Shown here: positions 41,092 to 50,466 of the stretch, in pieces
Position numbering within the stretch: position 1 is the first letter of the stretch
How the letters are laid out: every line of letters begins with the position of its first letter
Source: JAJDTQ01 sp965204235
Lineage (GTDB): Bacteria > Desulfobacterota > Binatia > UBA9968 > JAJDTQ01
DNA length: 64,000 nt
NCBI GenBank assembly: GCA_965204235.1
Contig: OZ241979.1
Coordinates: forward strand, 2,232,001 to 2,296,000
Direction of reading: 5' to 3'
Made by a program: the position numbers and the translations under genes
Notes under the pieces: generated by a model
The model's database searches: none
What the model saw: only the letters and a program-made list of their open reading frames with translations
Told to the model about the DNA's origin: nothing

Positions 41092-42486
41092 CTATTTCCC
41101 GATGCAAAACTGCGAGAAGATGCGTTCGAGAATGTCGTCGTTGGTTACGGTGCCGATGATCTCCTCCAGATCGTCACGCGCCTCCTGCAGGTCCACCGCC
41201 ACGATGTCGGGGGGCATACCCTGCTCCATTGCGCGTTGGACTTCGGACAGGCTCGACCTTGCCCGTTCCAGAGCCGCCTTATGGCGGACGTTGGTCACAA
41301 CGATCTCGGACTCTTTCGAGGAATCGAGGAAGCAGCCGCGCAAAGCCGTCCTCAACTCGTCCAGCCCCTGGCGGGTCAACGCAGACACCCTCACCTGTTC
41401 CAGTCGAGGCAACGTTTCGGATACGTCCTCGGACGCAAGCCTCTGTCCCAGATCCGACTTGTTGACGACCACGAGCCCCTGTTTGTCCCTTACCCTTTGC
41501 ATCACCTCCACGTCTTCATCGGTAAGCGGAGCCGACCCGTCCAGCACCAGCAGGCAGCCTTCGCTCTCCTCGAGCCTCTCGAGGGTCACGTCGATGCCGA
41601 CCTGCTCCACGCCCTCCGTCCCTCCCCTGATGCCCGCAGTGTCCCACAGGACCACGGGCAGCCCGTCGAGGTTCACGGCTTCCTCGATGAAGTCCCGGGT
41701 GGTGCCGGGCGTCGCAGTGACAATGGCGCGCTCCACCCCCAACAACGCGTTCATCAGGCTCGACTTGCCGACGTTCGGACGCCCTACGATGCACACGCGA
41801 ACCCCTTCGCGAATCAGCCGCCCCCACTCGTAACTGTCGATGAGGACCGATATCCTGTCCACCACCCCCGCGACTTTCCCGGCCAACGCCGCCTGCCGGA
41901 GGAGCTCGATTTCCTCTTCCGGAAAGTCTATGGCGGCTTCCACTTGCACGAGCGTATCGACCAGTTGTTCCCGCAGCGTGCGCACCTCTTGCGACAACCC
42001 GCCTTCCATCTGGCCCAACGCCACCCCCGCGGCCTTGTCCGTGCGCGACCGGATCAGGTCCAAAACCGCCTCGGCCTGGGTCAGATCCAGGCGCCCGTTC
42101 AGGAACGCTCTCTTGGTGAACTCTCCCGGCTCTGCGTGCCGCGCCCCGCGAGCCAGCACCAGACCCAGTACCTGCCGAACCACGTAGGGGCCTCCGTGGC
42201 AATGGATCTCGACGGTATCCTCACCCGTGTAGCTCTTCGGCTGCCGCAGGAACGCGAACATCACTTCGTCCACCACCACGCCTCTGGCCGGGTCCCTCAC
42301 CCTCCCGTAGTACAATCGGTGGGACTCCCAACTCATGTCCTTGCGAACGAGGACCTCCCGTCCGATACGCTCGGCGTCCGGACCGCTCAAGCGCACCAGG
42401 GCGACCCCGCCCTCCCCCGGAGGCGTGGCCACCGCCGCTATGGTGTCCGCACGGTACACGACGGGTTCTCCGGCTGCCCCGCGCAT
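41092..42486 (-). CDS. mnmE: tRNA modification GTPase MnmE
   Basis: The 464-residue protein acts with MnmG on tRNA U34. It has the N-terminal tetrahydrofolate-binding domain (DTIAAVATPPGEGGVALVRLSG, EIHCHGGPYVVRQVL, RAFLNGRLDLTQAEAV). The inserted G domain has G1 GRPNVGKSSLMN, G3 DTAGIR and G4 NKSD. The protein ends in the catalytic FCIGK motif. Complete and of normal length. In most bacteria jag/yidC lie directly upstream; here that block is inverted and lies 5-8 kb away. Confidence 0.96.
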   Translation of the reverse strand: MRGAAGEPVVYRADTIAAVATPPGEGGVALVRLSGPDAERIGREVLVRKDMSWESHRLYYGRVRDPARGVVVDEVMFAFLRQPKSYTGEDTVEIHCHGGPYVVRQVLGLVLARGARHAEPGEFTKRAFLNGRLDLTQAEAVLDLIRSRTDKAAGVALGQMEGGLSQEVRTLREQLVDTLVQVEAAIDFPEEEIELLRQAALAGKVAGVVDRISVLIDSYEWGRLIREGVRVCIVGRPNVGKSSLMNALLGVERAIVTATPGTTRDFIEEAVNLDGLPVVLWDTAGIRGGTEGVEQVGIDVTLERLEESEGCLLVLDGSAPLTDEDVEVMQRVRDKQGLVVVNKSDLGQRLASEDVSETLPRLEQVRVSALTRQGLDELRTALRGCFLDSSKESEIVVTNVRHKAALERARSSLSEVQRAMEQGMPPDIVAVDLQEARDDLEEIIGTVTNDDILERIFSQFCIGK

Positions 42487-42579
42487 GTCTCACGCACCTC
42501 ATCTCGCGTGGAGTACATGGAGCCGCGCCTTCGTTCGCCTCTTCCGAAAAACTGTGTTAGACATTGAAGTTGAACCGCC

Positions 42580-43641
42580 ATGAACCGAACCACAGACGAC
42601 CTCAGAATCGAAGATCCGCGTCCCTTGGTCCCAGCGATGATTCTGGTGGACGAAGAACTGCCGATTACGGAACAGGCCACCGAAACGGTCACCAGCGCCC
42701 GGCGCGAGATCGACGACATCATCAGCGGCCGTGACCAACGGCTCCTGGTCATCGCCGGCCCCTGTTCCATACACGATTCGAAGGCGGCCCTCGAGTACGC
42801 CAGCCGCCTGAAGCGCGAAGCCGACCGCCTTGCCGACGACCTCCTCGTCATCATGCGCGTCTATTTCGAGAAGCCGCGCACCACCGTGGGATGGAAGGGC
42901 CTCATCAACGACCCGAACCTCGACGGCAGCTTCAACATCAACAAGGGGTTGAGGCTCGCCCGGGGCCTGTTGCTCGACTTGGCGAACATGGGGTTGGCCG
43001 CGGGGTCGGAGTTCCTGGATACCATCACCCCCCAGTTCACCGCCGACTTGGTGTCCTGGGGCGCCATTGGCGCGCGCACCACGGAGAGCCAAGTGCACAG
43101 GGAACTGGCCTCCGGGCTGTCCATGCCGGTCGGGTTCAAGAACGGCACCGGGGGTTCCATCCAGATCGCCATCGACGGGGTGCGCGCCGCACGGCATCCC
43201 CACCACTTCCTCGGGGTCACCAAGCAGGGAATCGCGGCGATCATCTCCACGTCGGGGAACGAGAGCTGCCACGTGATCCTGCGAGGCTCCGTCAAGGGTC
43301 CAAACTACCACCGAACCATCGTCGATGAAACCGCGCAGACCCTGCGCGGCGCCAACCTGCCGCACCGAGTGCTGGTGGATTGCAGCCACGGGAACAGCCA
43401 GAAGGACTACCGGCGCCAGCCGGAAGTGGCCCGGGACGTGTGTGCGCAGGTCGCCGACGGCTCCGGCAACATCTGCGGCGTCATGATGGAGAGCCACCTC
43501 GTGGCCGGCCGCCAGGACATCACGCCCGACGCTCCCTTGACCTACGGCCAGAGCGTCACCGACGCCTGCATCGACTGGGACGCCACCGTTCCCACCCTGC
43601 AAGAACTCGCCCGGGCCTCGCGCCAGAGAAGCGGTTCCTGA
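42580..43641 (+). CDS. aroG: 3-deoxy-7-phosphoheptulonate synthase, class I (AroG/AroF type)
   Basis: The 353-residue enzyme condenses phosphoenolpyruvate and erythrose 4-phosphate, the entry step to the shikimate pathway. Diagnostic segments are LLVIAGPCSIHDSKAALEYA, VYFEKPRTTVGWKGLINDP, FLDTITPQFTADLVSWGAIGARTTESQ, MPVGFKNGTGGSIQIAIDG and VDCSHGNSQKDYRRQ. It is of the E. coli type I-alpha form with the N-terminal regulatory extension, so feedback inhibition by an aromatic amino acid is likely; which one cannot be read. It is divergent from mnmE with a 93-base gap. The symbol aroG is a type label. Confidence 0.93.
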   Translation: MNRTTDDLRIEDPRPLVPAMILVDEELPITEQATETVTSARREIDDIISGRDQRLLVIAGPCSIHDSKAALEYASRLKREADRLADDLLVIMRVYFEKPRTTVGWKGLINDPNLDGSFNINKGLRLARGLLLDLANMGLAAGSEFLDTITPQFTADLVSWGAIGARTTESQVHRELASGLSMPVGFKNGTGGSIQIAIDGVRAARHPHHFLGVTKQGIAAIISTSGNESCHVILRGSVKGPNYHRTIVDETAQTLRGANLPHRVLVDCSHGNSQKDYRRQPEVARDVCAQVADGSGNICGVMMESHLVAGRQDITPDAPLTYGQSVTDACIDWDATVPTLQELARASRQRSGS

Positions 43642-43676
43642 AGGCCGGTCGGCCGTCCCCAAGGCCGCGGCGTCCG

Positions 43677-44828
43677 TCAGAGGTCGTCCAGGATGCGGCT
43701 CGCGGCCACCGCACGGATTCGCTGCCCGAGGGGAAAGGTCTCGCTTCCGGCATGGACCACGTCCACACGATCGAGCGAAAGGTCTTCCAGGGCGCTGTGC
43801 ATGGAGCGCGTGACTCGGGGCGCAACGGTCCTCTTCACTTCGAAGCCGTGCAGCCTGCCCCCGACCTGCACGATCAGGTCTATCTCCGCGCCCTGGTGCG
43901 TTGCCCAGAAGAAACATTCCCGGCCGTCCACCCCCAGCAGGTGGATGAGGTTCTCGACCACGAAGCCTTCCCAGGAAGCGCCCACCTTGGGATGGCGCTC
44001 CAGTTCCTCGAAGGTGGCGATGTTCAACAAACGGTGGAGCAGGCCCGAATCGCGAACGTAGATCTTCGGGCTCTTGACCTGCCGCTTCTTGAGGTTCACA
44101 CTCCACGGTTGCAGGCTTCGAACCATGAAGGTTGCTTCGAGGGCGTCCAGGTAACGGCGCACCGCATGGTGCGAGACGCCGAAGGCGCGGCCAAGTTCCG
44201 CGCCGTTCCAGACCTGCGCATGGTAGTGGGCCAGCATCGACCAGAACCGATCCAGGGTCGCGCTCGGCACGCCGACTCCCAGTTGCGGCACGTCGCGCTC
44301 CAGGAAGGTGCGCACGAAATCCACCCGCCACCGATAGCTGTCCGCGTGGCTGCGCATGGTGAAGGAACGAGGAAAACCGCCCCGCAGCCAAAGCCGCGGC
44401 ATCTGCCCGGCGGGGACTTCGCCAACGGAGAAACCGGGCAGTTCGTAGTAGGCGATGCGGCCCGCCAGCGTCTCCGCACTCTGCCGAAGCAAGTCCGGTC
44501 CGGCGCTGCCGAGAACGAGGAAACGCGCCGGCCGCCGAGGGCGGTCCGCCAACACCCGCAGCGTGGGAAAGACCTCCGGCAAACGCTGGATCTCGTCCAA
44601 CACCACCAGACCGCGCAGCGGCGACAGGGCGAGCAACGGATCGGCCAGCCGCGCCCGGTCGGCGTTCGACTCCAGGTCGAAGAAGTGCATCGGCCCGGAG
44701 CGGCGGCCCGCGACCACCCTGGCCAGAGTGGTCTTGCCGACCTGACGGGCGCCCACGAGGCCCACTACCGGATGGTTGGCGATCAACCGTTCCAGCGCGG
44801 CGTGGTGTCTTTCGCGCGGTATGGCCAC
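43677..44828 (-). CDS. AAA ATPase with C-terminal DUF4143 domain
   Basis: The 383-residue protein has an N-terminal ATPase (VVGLVGARQVGKTTLARVVAG Walker A; LRGLVVLDEIQRLPEVFPTLR Walker B; RFLVLGSAGPDLLRQSAETLAGRI sensor). The DUF4143 domain has a winged-helix part (ELGRAFGVSHHAVRRYLDALEATFMVRSL) and a PD-(D/E)XK-like end, EIDLIVQVGGRLHGFEVKRT. Such proteins are common, mobile and of unknown function. The gene is convergent with the DAHP synthase gene. A long palindrome sits immediately upstream of its start and may be its operator. Confidence 0.85.
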   Translation of the reverse strand: MAIPRERHHAALERLIANHPVVGLVGARQVGKTTLARVVAGRRSGPMHFFDLESNADRARLADPLLALSPLRGLVVLDEIQRLPEVFPTLRVLADRPRRPARFLVLGSAGPDLLRQSAETLAGRIAYYELPGFSVGEVPAGQMPRLWLRGGFPRSFTMRSHADSYRWRVDFVRTFLERDVPQLGVGVPSATLDRFWSMLAHYHAQVWNGAELGRAFGVSHHAVRRYLDALEATFMVRSLQPWSVNLKKRQVKSPKIYVRDSGLLHRLLNIATFEELERHPKVGASWEGFVVENLIHLLGVDGRECFFWATHQGAEIDLIVQVGGRLHGFEVKRTVAPRVTRSMHSALEDLSLDRVDVVHAGSETFPLGQRIRAVAASRILDDL

Positions 44829-44837
44829 GGCTTGACT

Positions 44838-44880
44838 CTACCATGAAATTCAGACGTAGTCCATCCAGATTTCATGGTAG
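44838..44880. promoter_or_regulatory. Perfect 12-bp inverted repeat upstream of the DUF4143 ATPase gene
   Basis: CTACCATGAAAT at 44838-44849 and ATTTCATGGTAG at 44869-44880 are perfect inverted copies around 19 bases; a further half-site, TCATGGTAG, follows at 44882-44890. The first arm is 10 bases from the ATPase start codon and the element lies between divergent genes. A dimeric repressor site is one explanation, an mRNA hairpin another. Confidence 0.6.
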
Positions 44881-44912
44881 GTCATGGTAGGGACGGATTG
44901 GGGAAGAAGAAG

Positions 44913-47066
44913 ATGGAGACAGACCATCCTGCGCCCCCTCGGTTCCGGCCTGAACGCATCACCCTGCTGTTGCTGCTGCTCGCCCTGTCCACTTTGTTCT
45001 TGTGCAGCTTCGACAAGGGATACCTTTACCGTACCGGCCACCCTGACTATAAGAACCTGGCCATCGCCGAGAACCTGTCGCTCCATCACCATTTCCGGTT
45101 GTTCGTGGGACGGATCCAGGGACCGGGCGGCGCCCCCGCATACGAGATGTACAGCCGCTTTCCCGTCGGCGGATACGCACTGATCAAACTGGCCATCCTC
45201 CCCTTCGGAAACGACCTGTCGGCCAAGCTCCTGGCCGCCCGCATGCTCATGCTGCTGTTGTTCAGCGCCGCCGCGCTCCTGGCCTTCCACTCCCTCGCAC
45301 GGATCACCTCCCACCGCTGGACCGCACTGGCAGCCACCCTCTCGGCGTTCTCATCCTACTACATGCTGTTCCACGGCGACGCGGTTTACGTCGAGGGCAG
45401 CGTGGACCTGTTCGCGGTGATGCTGGTCTTCCACGGCATGGTGGTGTTCGTGCAGGAGGGACGGTTCCGGCAGTTGCTGGCCAGGACCTGCGTCGCGCTG
45501 CTGCTGGGGTGGCACGTGTATGCCTTCCTGCTGCCGTTCCTCATCCTGGGTACGGCGAGCGAGGCGGTTCGAGCGTGGAGGGAGGGAACCGCGCTGTGGC
45601 CGCGGTTGCGCTCCACCGGGGCGGCGGTGCTGCGCAGTCGCTACATGGCGCTGGGGGTGTTCGCGCTGCTGTTCGGGGCGGCCGTCCTGGGCTTCAACTT
45701 CGCCAACGAGTACGCCGCGTTCGGAGGCGAGACCGCGGTGACCGAACTGCCTTCAGTCCAAGCCATGCTCATGCGGACCGGACTGGACCAGGACCCGGAC
45801 GCCCCCTTCGACCACCGGTGGTGGCTGGGCTTCCTGCGACAGCAGTTCTCTCGTGTCCGCGTGGCGTCCGTTCCCTTCGTGCTGACCGACCGGGGAGCCG
45901 AGTTGCGGGGGTGGTTTCCCTCGGTTCCCTTTTCGGCGTCTCGCCTTTCGGGGCCGGAGTTGTCGCTTTACCTACTGGCGTTGTTGATGGTGGCGGCCGC
46001 ATCCGCAGTCGTGGTTTGCCTTGCGAGACGGCTGTTGGACCGGCGTCACCGCATGCTGCTGGCCGCCCTTGCCCTGTCGGGGTTCTTCTGGGCCCTGCCC
46101 ATGCGCCACAATGTTGCAGGACACGAACACGACCACGAGGCCCTGTACTACGTGGGCGTCCCGCTGGTGTTCTACTCACTGCTCCTGCTGTACGTCCACA
46201 AGCGCTGGGGGCGTGGTCCGGTGGTCGGCCTTGCAGTCGCGGCGCTGCTCGCTTTCGTCGTCTCCGCCTTCCAGATGGACCGCCGATGGCGCCCTGACGC
46301 CCGGGTGGCGGAGGTCCAACAGGCGACCCTGGCCGAACTCGGGACCATACGCGAAACCACGCGGGGAAAGGTGGTCCTGGTCCTTGCATCCGTCGAGCCG
46401 GAATGGTCCTGGCAGGTCCTACATCGGCATGAATGGAGATACCATCTCGCCGGAAGCGTCCTGTCGCACTCCCTCTACACGAGAAAGGCCAGGAGATACT
46501 ATCCTGTCGGAAGCGCCTTGGCGCACTTTCCGGACATGGAAGCCGCGGCCCGCGCCGCAGACTTCCTCGTCACCCGTGACCGTGTGGAGAGCGACGCCCT
46601 GCTCACACCCGGGAACGAACGGGTATTCCTGTATGATTCGGACGGTATGGACGATCTGGTGGAGTTCTACCGGGCCACGTACCAACGGGTGGTGTCCGGA
46701 GAGCCTGCGGCGCGCTCCCACTTCGACGTCTATCTCGGTGACCGCGCGCTGTTCCAAGTCAGGGAGCCCTGCGTCCGGGAAGACACGGGATACCGGGTCT
46801 TCGTGGAAGTGGTCCCGGAAGACCCGAAGGACCTGCCCGGACAAGACAGGCGATACGGCTTCGAGAAAGCTCGCCTCTTCTTCCAACGCAGTGGCGTGTT
46901 GTTCGAGGGGAAGTGTATGGCTATCGTTTCACTCCCCGATTATCCCATCTCCGTCATCCGGACGGGACAGCGGCCATACCTGCATCTCCGCCGGGAAGGA
47001 CACCGTAGCTGGGAAGTAGAGATACCGGTGAGATACCGGCGAACCGGCAGCCGCACCGTGAATTGA
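44913..47066 (+). CDS. Polytopic membrane protein of unknown function, copy 1 of an inverted pair
   Basis: The 717-residue protein has a first membrane helix (ITLLLLLLALSTLFLCSF), a luminal loop with NLAIAENLSLHHHFRLFVGRIQG, then roughly ten more helices to about residue 450. A soluble C-terminal domain of about 260 residues follows, starting after AVAALLAFVVSAF. The layout (first loop with charged residues after helix 1, many helices, extracytoplasmic tail) resembles GT-C-type glycosyltransferases of the PMT sort, but I do not recognise a catalytic motif. It is closely related along its whole length to the protein at 50467-52593. ATG 44913 follows a purine-rich GGGAAGAAGA. Confidence 0.75.
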   Translation: METDHPAPPRFRPERITLLLLLLALSTLFLCSFDKGYLYRTGHPDYKNLAIAENLSLHHHFRLFVGRIQGPGGAPAYEMYSRFPVGGYALIKLAILPFGNDLSAKLLAARMLMLLLFSAAALLAFHSLARITSHRWTALAATLSAFSSYYMLFHGDAVYVEGSVDLFAVMLVFHGMVVFVQEGRFRQLLARTCVALLLGWHVYAFLLPFLILGTASEAVRAWREGTALWPRLRSTGAAVLRSRYMALGVFALLFGAAVLGFNFANEYAAFGGETAVTELPSVQAMLMRTGLDQDPDAPFDHRWWLGFLRQQFSRVRVASVPFVLTDRGAELRGWFPSVPFSASRLSGPELSLYLLALLMVAAASAVVVCLARRLLDRRHRMLLAALALSGFFWALPMRHNVAGHEHDHEALYYVGVPLVFYSLLLLYVHKRWGRGPVVGLAVAALLAFVVSAFQMDRRWRPDARVAEVQQATLAELGTIRETTRGKVVLVLASVEPEWSWQVLHRHEWRYHLAGSVLSHSLYTRKARRYYPVGSALAHFPDMEAAARAADFLVTRDRVESDALLTPGNERVFLYDSDGMDDLVEFYRATYQRVVSGEPAARSHFDVYLGDRALFQVREPCVREDTGYRVFVEVVPEDPKDLPGQDRRYGFEKARLFFQRSGVLFEGKCMAIVSLPDYPISVIRTGQRPYLHLRREGHRSWEVEIPVRYRRTGSRTVN

Positions 47067-47131
47067 CAAGCCATTCCTCGTATGCTTGAAAGAAGGCCCT
47101 GAAGGATGTACTGAAGGATGGGGGGGCGGGA

Positions 47132-47293
47132 ATGAAGCGGACGTATCAACCGAGCAACCTGAAGCGAAAGAGAACCCACGGCTTCTTTGCGCGAATGGAA
47201 ACCCCCGGCGGACGCAACGTGCTCAAACGCCGGAGGGCCAAGGGAAGAAAGCGCCTGACCGTCGTCATCCCGCCGAAGGGACCTCGTTCCTAG
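47132..47293 (+). CDS. rpmH: 50S ribosomal protein L34
   Basis: The 53-residue protein reads MKRTYQPSNLKRKRTHGFFARM, then ETPGGRNVLKRRRAKGRKRLTV. This is the L34 sequence with a nine-residue C-terminal tail (VIPPKGPRS) beyond the usual length. A GGGGGGGCGGG stretch precedes the ATG. It stands directly before rnpA, as in nearly all bacteria. dnaA, which usually lies on the other side, is absent; the membrane-protein copy 1 takes that place. Confidence 0.97.
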   Translation: MKRTYQPSNLKRKRTHGFFARMETPGGRNVLKRRRAKGRKRLTVVIPPKGPRS

Positions 47294-47302
47294 GACGAGC
47301 CG

Positions 47303-47659
47303 TTGTCCTGTGTCCGCGAGAGTTTCCCCAGGGAAGCCCGCCTGACCAGACGTTCCGAGTTCCTGCTCCTGTCCCGCAGGGGCAGGAAGTCCTACACGCC
47401 GCACTTCGTCATCATCCGTAAAGACAACGACCGGCTGGGCAAGCGGCTGGGAGTCACGGTCAGCGCCAAGGTGGGAAAGGCGGTGGTCCGCAACCGCGTG
47501 AAGCGCAGGCTGCGAGAGTTCTTCCGCCGCGGGCGCGAGGGGTTCCGCCCCGACCAGGACACGGTGGTCATCGCGCGAAGAGGATCGGGAGAGTTGAGTT
47601 ACGCCGCCATGACCGCGGAGCTCCGCAAGGTCATCGGGCCTGTCCCGAAGTCCCGGTGA
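47303..47659 (+). CDS. rnpA: Ribonuclease P protein component
   Basis: The 118-residue basic protein has FPREARLTRRSEFLLLSRRGRK, the strand region YTPHFVIIRK and the diagnostic KVGKAVVRNRVKRRLREFFRR (RNR box that contacts the RNA subunit). The only reasonable start is TTG 47303, nine bases after rpmH. It partners the RNase P RNA, which is not in the window. Confidence 0.95.
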   Translation: MSCVRESFPREARLTRRSEFLLLSRRGRKSYTPHFVIIRKDNDRLGKRLGVTVSAKVGKAVVRNRVKRRLREFFRRGREGFRPDQDTVVIARRGSGELSYAAMTAELRKVIGPVPKSR

Positions 47660-47663
47660 CCCC

Positions 47664-47885
47664 ATGAGCACCCTCGCCCGCACCGCCGTGAGAACCTGCA
47701 TCAGGGGCTACCAGCGGTTCCTCTCGCCGCTGTTGCCTCGTTCCTGCCGGTTCTTCCCCACGTGCTCCGCCTATGCGCTGCAGGCGGTGGACCGCCACGG
47801 CGCGGCCAAGGGGCTCATGCTGGGGGTGTCGAGGATCCTGCGCTGCCACCCGCTCCACGACGGAGGGTATGACCCCGTTCCGTGA
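47664..47885 (+). CDS. yidD: Membrane protein insertion efficiency factor YidD
   Basis: The 73-residue protein has the complete YidD pattern: RTCIRGYQRFLSPLLPRSCRFFPTCSAYALQAVDRHG and ILRCHPLHDGGYDPVP. It sits between rnpA and yidC with gaps of four and six bases, the standard order. Confidence 0.96.
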   Translation: MSTLARTAVRTCIRGYQRFLSPLLPRSCRFFPTCSAYALQAVDRHGAAKGLMLGVSRILRCHPLHDGGYDPVP

Positions 47886-47891
47886 GATCCC

Positions 47892-49511
47892 ATGGAAAAG
47901 CGAGCCTTCATAGCGGTCATCCTCTCGATCCTGATCATCATCCTCTACCAGGAGTACATGAGGCGGTTCCATCCGCCGGCGCAGCCTCCGGCGCAAGAGA
48001 CCGCGGGGCAGGCGGCCAGGGAGGAGGGTCCCGCGCCGCAAGCGCCGCCGGCGCCGCAGCCCCCGCGGCCGCTGACGGCGCCGACCGAAGCCGCCCGCAA
48101 CGCGCCGGTCCGGGAAGTGACGGTGGAGACCCCCGACTACATCGCGCGCTTCACCAGTCAGGGGGGCCGGCTCGCGAGCTTCCGCCTGAAGCGCTACCGC
48201 GCCGGGGTGGAGGCCGACAGTCCGTTGATCGACATGGTCTCCGCCGGCGCCGGCGTGGAGCTTCCCCTCGGGTTGCGCCTGCAGGAGACGCCCACCGGCT
48301 CCGACCGGGGGATCGTCTATGAGGTGCGCGGCGTGGACCTGAACCTGGAGGCCGGCGCCGCCGGGAGCCTCGCCTTCGTCGGAGCGACGCCGTCGGGACG
48401 ACGCATCGTCAAGCAGTTCACCTTCAGCGGCTCCAGCTACGCGGTGGAAGTGGCGGTGTCCATCGACGGCGCGCCGCAAGGAGCCGGGCTGCTCTTCACC
48501 ACCCGCGGCGAGAACAAGGGCGTCAAGGGCGACGCGCTCTTCGAGGGGGTCATCGCGCTGCGGGACGGAGACATCGTCCGCGAATGGCCGGACGACATCG
48601 AAGACCGCATGAAGATCGGCGAGCCGCTCTCATGGATCGGTTTCGGCCACACCTATTTCGTTGCCGCCCTCATCCCCGCGGACGGAGTCGAGGCCGAAGC
48701 GACGGTGACGCGCCGGGACCGGGGGTTCGTCATGGAGGTCCGGGGCCGGGCCGCCGCTCCCGGGGACGGCGCCGTCCGCTACCGCCTCTTCATGGGACCG
48801 AAGGTCCTCAGCCTGCTGGAGTCCTTCGACCGGGGCCTCGAGCAGTCCATCGACTTCGGCTATTTCGCCTTCATCGCCGTGCCCATGCTGCACGCGTTGA
48901 ACTTCTTCCACACGTACACGCGCAATTACGGTCTGGACATCATCCTGCTCACGGTCCTCATCAAGCTGCTGTTGTGGCCGCTGACCCAGAAGAGTTTCGT
49001 CTCCATGAAGCGCATGCAGAAGCTGCAACCGCAGATGCAGCGCCTCAAGGACAAGTTCGGCGACGACAAGACTCGGCTCAACAAGGAGATGATGGACCTC
49101 TACAAGCGGAACCACGTGAACCCGCTGGGCGGCTGTCTGCCCATGCTCCTCCAGTTCCCCTTCTTCATCGGCTTCTACAACGCCCTGCTGACGCCCATCG
49201 AGTTGCGTCATGCGAGCTTCCTGTGGATCACGGACCTTTCCCGTCCGGACTGGGAATCGCTCCCCCTCAGCGTGTTCGGCTATGAAGTCGGCATTCCGGT
49301 GCTCGTACTGCTCATGGGAGCGAGCATGTTCATCCAGCAGTGGATGTCTCCGGCCATCGGCGACCCGAACCAGCGGCGCATGATGATGCTCATGCCGCTC
49401 GTGTTTACCGTCATATTCGTGAGCTTTCCCGCGGGACTTACGATCTACTGGTTCGTCAACAACCTCCTGAGCATCGTTCAGCAATACATGATCAACCGCA
49501 AAGAGCGTTGA
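47892..49511 (+). CDS. yidC: Membrane protein insertase YidC
   Basis: The 539-residue inner-membrane protein has an N-terminal helix (AFIAVILSILIIILYQEYM), a proline/alanine-rich linker and the periplasmic P1 domain (VETPDYIARFTSQGGRLASFRLKRY to about residue 320). The conserved five-helix core follows: YGLDIILLTVLIKLLLWPLTQKSFVSMKRMQKLQPQMQRLKDK, NPLGGCLPMLLQFPFFIGFYNALL and PAGLTIYWFVNNLLSIVQQYMI. This is the Gram-negative form, which inserts proteins such as subunit c of ATP synthase. Normal length. Confidence 0.97.
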   Translation: MEKRAFIAVILSILIIILYQEYMRRFHPPAQPPAQETAGQAAREEGPAPQAPPAPQPPRPLTAPTEAARNAPVREVTVETPDYIARFTSQGGRLASFRLKRYRAGVEADSPLIDMVSAGAGVELPLGLRLQETPTGSDRGIVYEVRGVDLNLEAGAAGSLAFVGATPSGRRIVKQFTFSGSSYAVEVAVSIDGAPQGAGLLFTTRGENKGVKGDALFEGVIALRDGDIVREWPDDIEDRMKIGEPLSWIGFGHTYFVAALIPADGVEAEATVTRRDRGFVMEVRGRAAAPGDGAVRYRLFMGPKVLSLLESFDRGLEQSIDFGYFAFIAVPMLHALNFFHTYTRNYGLDIILLTVLIKLLLWPLTQKSFVSMKRMQKLQPQMQRLKDKFGDDKTRLNKEMMDLYKRNHVNPLGGCLPMLLQFPFFIGFYNALLTPIELRHASFLWITDLSRPDWESLPLSVFGYEVGIPVLVLLMGASMFIQQWMSPAIGDPNQRRMMMLMPLVFTVIFVSFPAGLTIYWFVNNLLSIVQQYMINRKER

Positions 49512-49560
49512 CGGCGTGGCAGTCCCCGAGGCTGTTGACCTCCGAGAGGAGCGGCTCGTG

Positions 49561-50379
49561 ATGAAACAAGTGGAGACGGAAGGAGAAACCCTGGATGCAG
49601 CCATCGACAAGGCCCTGAGCCTGCTCGGGGTCGAGCGCGACAAGGTATCGCTGGACGTCTTGGCCGAGGAGAAAGTGGGACTGCTCGGCTTCGGGCGCCA
49701 GAACGCGCGGGTTCGCGCCACGGTCCGGCAGGCCGTCACCGGCGCCCCGGGCGAGGACGCCGAGGCGGGCCCGCCCGCGGCAGCGGCGGAGGAATCGCCC
49801 GAAGCGGAGCCATCGGAGCCGCGGACCGCCCCGGAGGGGCCGAGGGCGGCGGAGCATGCGGACACCGAAGAGCGCGTCGGTCTGGTGCGGAAGACCAGCG
49901 TCGAGGTGGTCACGCGGATACTCGACCTCATGGGAATGACCGCGGAGGTGGCGGTCGAACGGGGCAGCGACCCCTCGGAGTTGCGGCTGGACATCCGCGG
50001 CAAGAGCGGCGCCCTGTTGATCGGCCGAAGGGGTCAGACCCTGGAGGCCCTCCAGCACGTGGTGGGCCGCATCGTGGCCGACCGGGTGGGGCCGGAGCCT
50101 CCCCAGCCCGTGGTGGACGTGGAAGGCTACCGCGAGAGGCGCGTGAGGACCCTGGAGGACATGGCCCTGCGCCTGGGCGAGAAGGCCAAACGCAGCCGCA
50201 AGACCCAGGAGATCGACACCCTCAACGCCGCGGACAGACGCATCGTCCACATGGCCCTGAAAGACGACCCTTGGCTCACCACCCAAAGCCTCGGCCAGGG
50301 TACCCACCGCCGGCTGTTGATCATCCCCGACGGAGACCGCAAGGCGCCGGAGGCCGGACCCGCCGCCGACCATGAATGA
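49561..50379 (+). CDS. khpB: RNA-binding protein Jag/KhpB
   Basis: The 272-residue protein has a Jag-N domain (MKQVETEGETLDAAIDKALSLLGVERDKVSLDVLAEEKVGLLGFGRQNARV) and an acidic, alanine/proline-rich linker. A KH domain (SELRLDIRGKSGALLIGRRGQTLEALQHVVGRIV) and a C-terminal R3H domain (AADRRIVHMALKDDPWLTTQSLGQGTHRRLLI) complete it. A GTG at 49516 would extend it by 15 residues; ATG 49561 is favoured by a GAGAGGAG site. It normally precedes mnmE. Here the next gene is the membrane-protein copy 2, convergent with it. Confidence 0.93.
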   Translation: MKQVETEGETLDAAIDKALSLLGVERDKVSLDVLAEEKVGLLGFGRQNARVRATVRQAVTGAPGEDAEAGPPAAAAEESPEAEPSEPRTAPEGPRAAEHADTEERVGLVRKTSVEVVTRILDLMGMTAEVAVERGSDPSELRLDIRGKSGALLIGRRGQTLEALQHVVGRIVADRVGPEPPQPVVDVEGYRERRVRTLEDMALRLGEKAKRSRKTQEIDTLNAADRRIVHMALKDDPWLTTQSLGQGTHRRLLIIPDGDRKAPEAGPAADHE

Positions 50380-50466
50380 CGCCTTGGCCCAAATCCACCA
50401 CCGAATCGTGGCAGGCGGGGTTTGGCGAGGTCGATCCGTGTAGAACGGGTGCGTTGACCGCGGAGA

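Noticed and set aside
47067..47131. oriC or dnaA boxes upstream of rpmH
   Set aside because: No run of TTATCCACA-like boxes or AT-rich unwinding region is visible and dnaA is absent, so the origin is probably nearby but outside the window.
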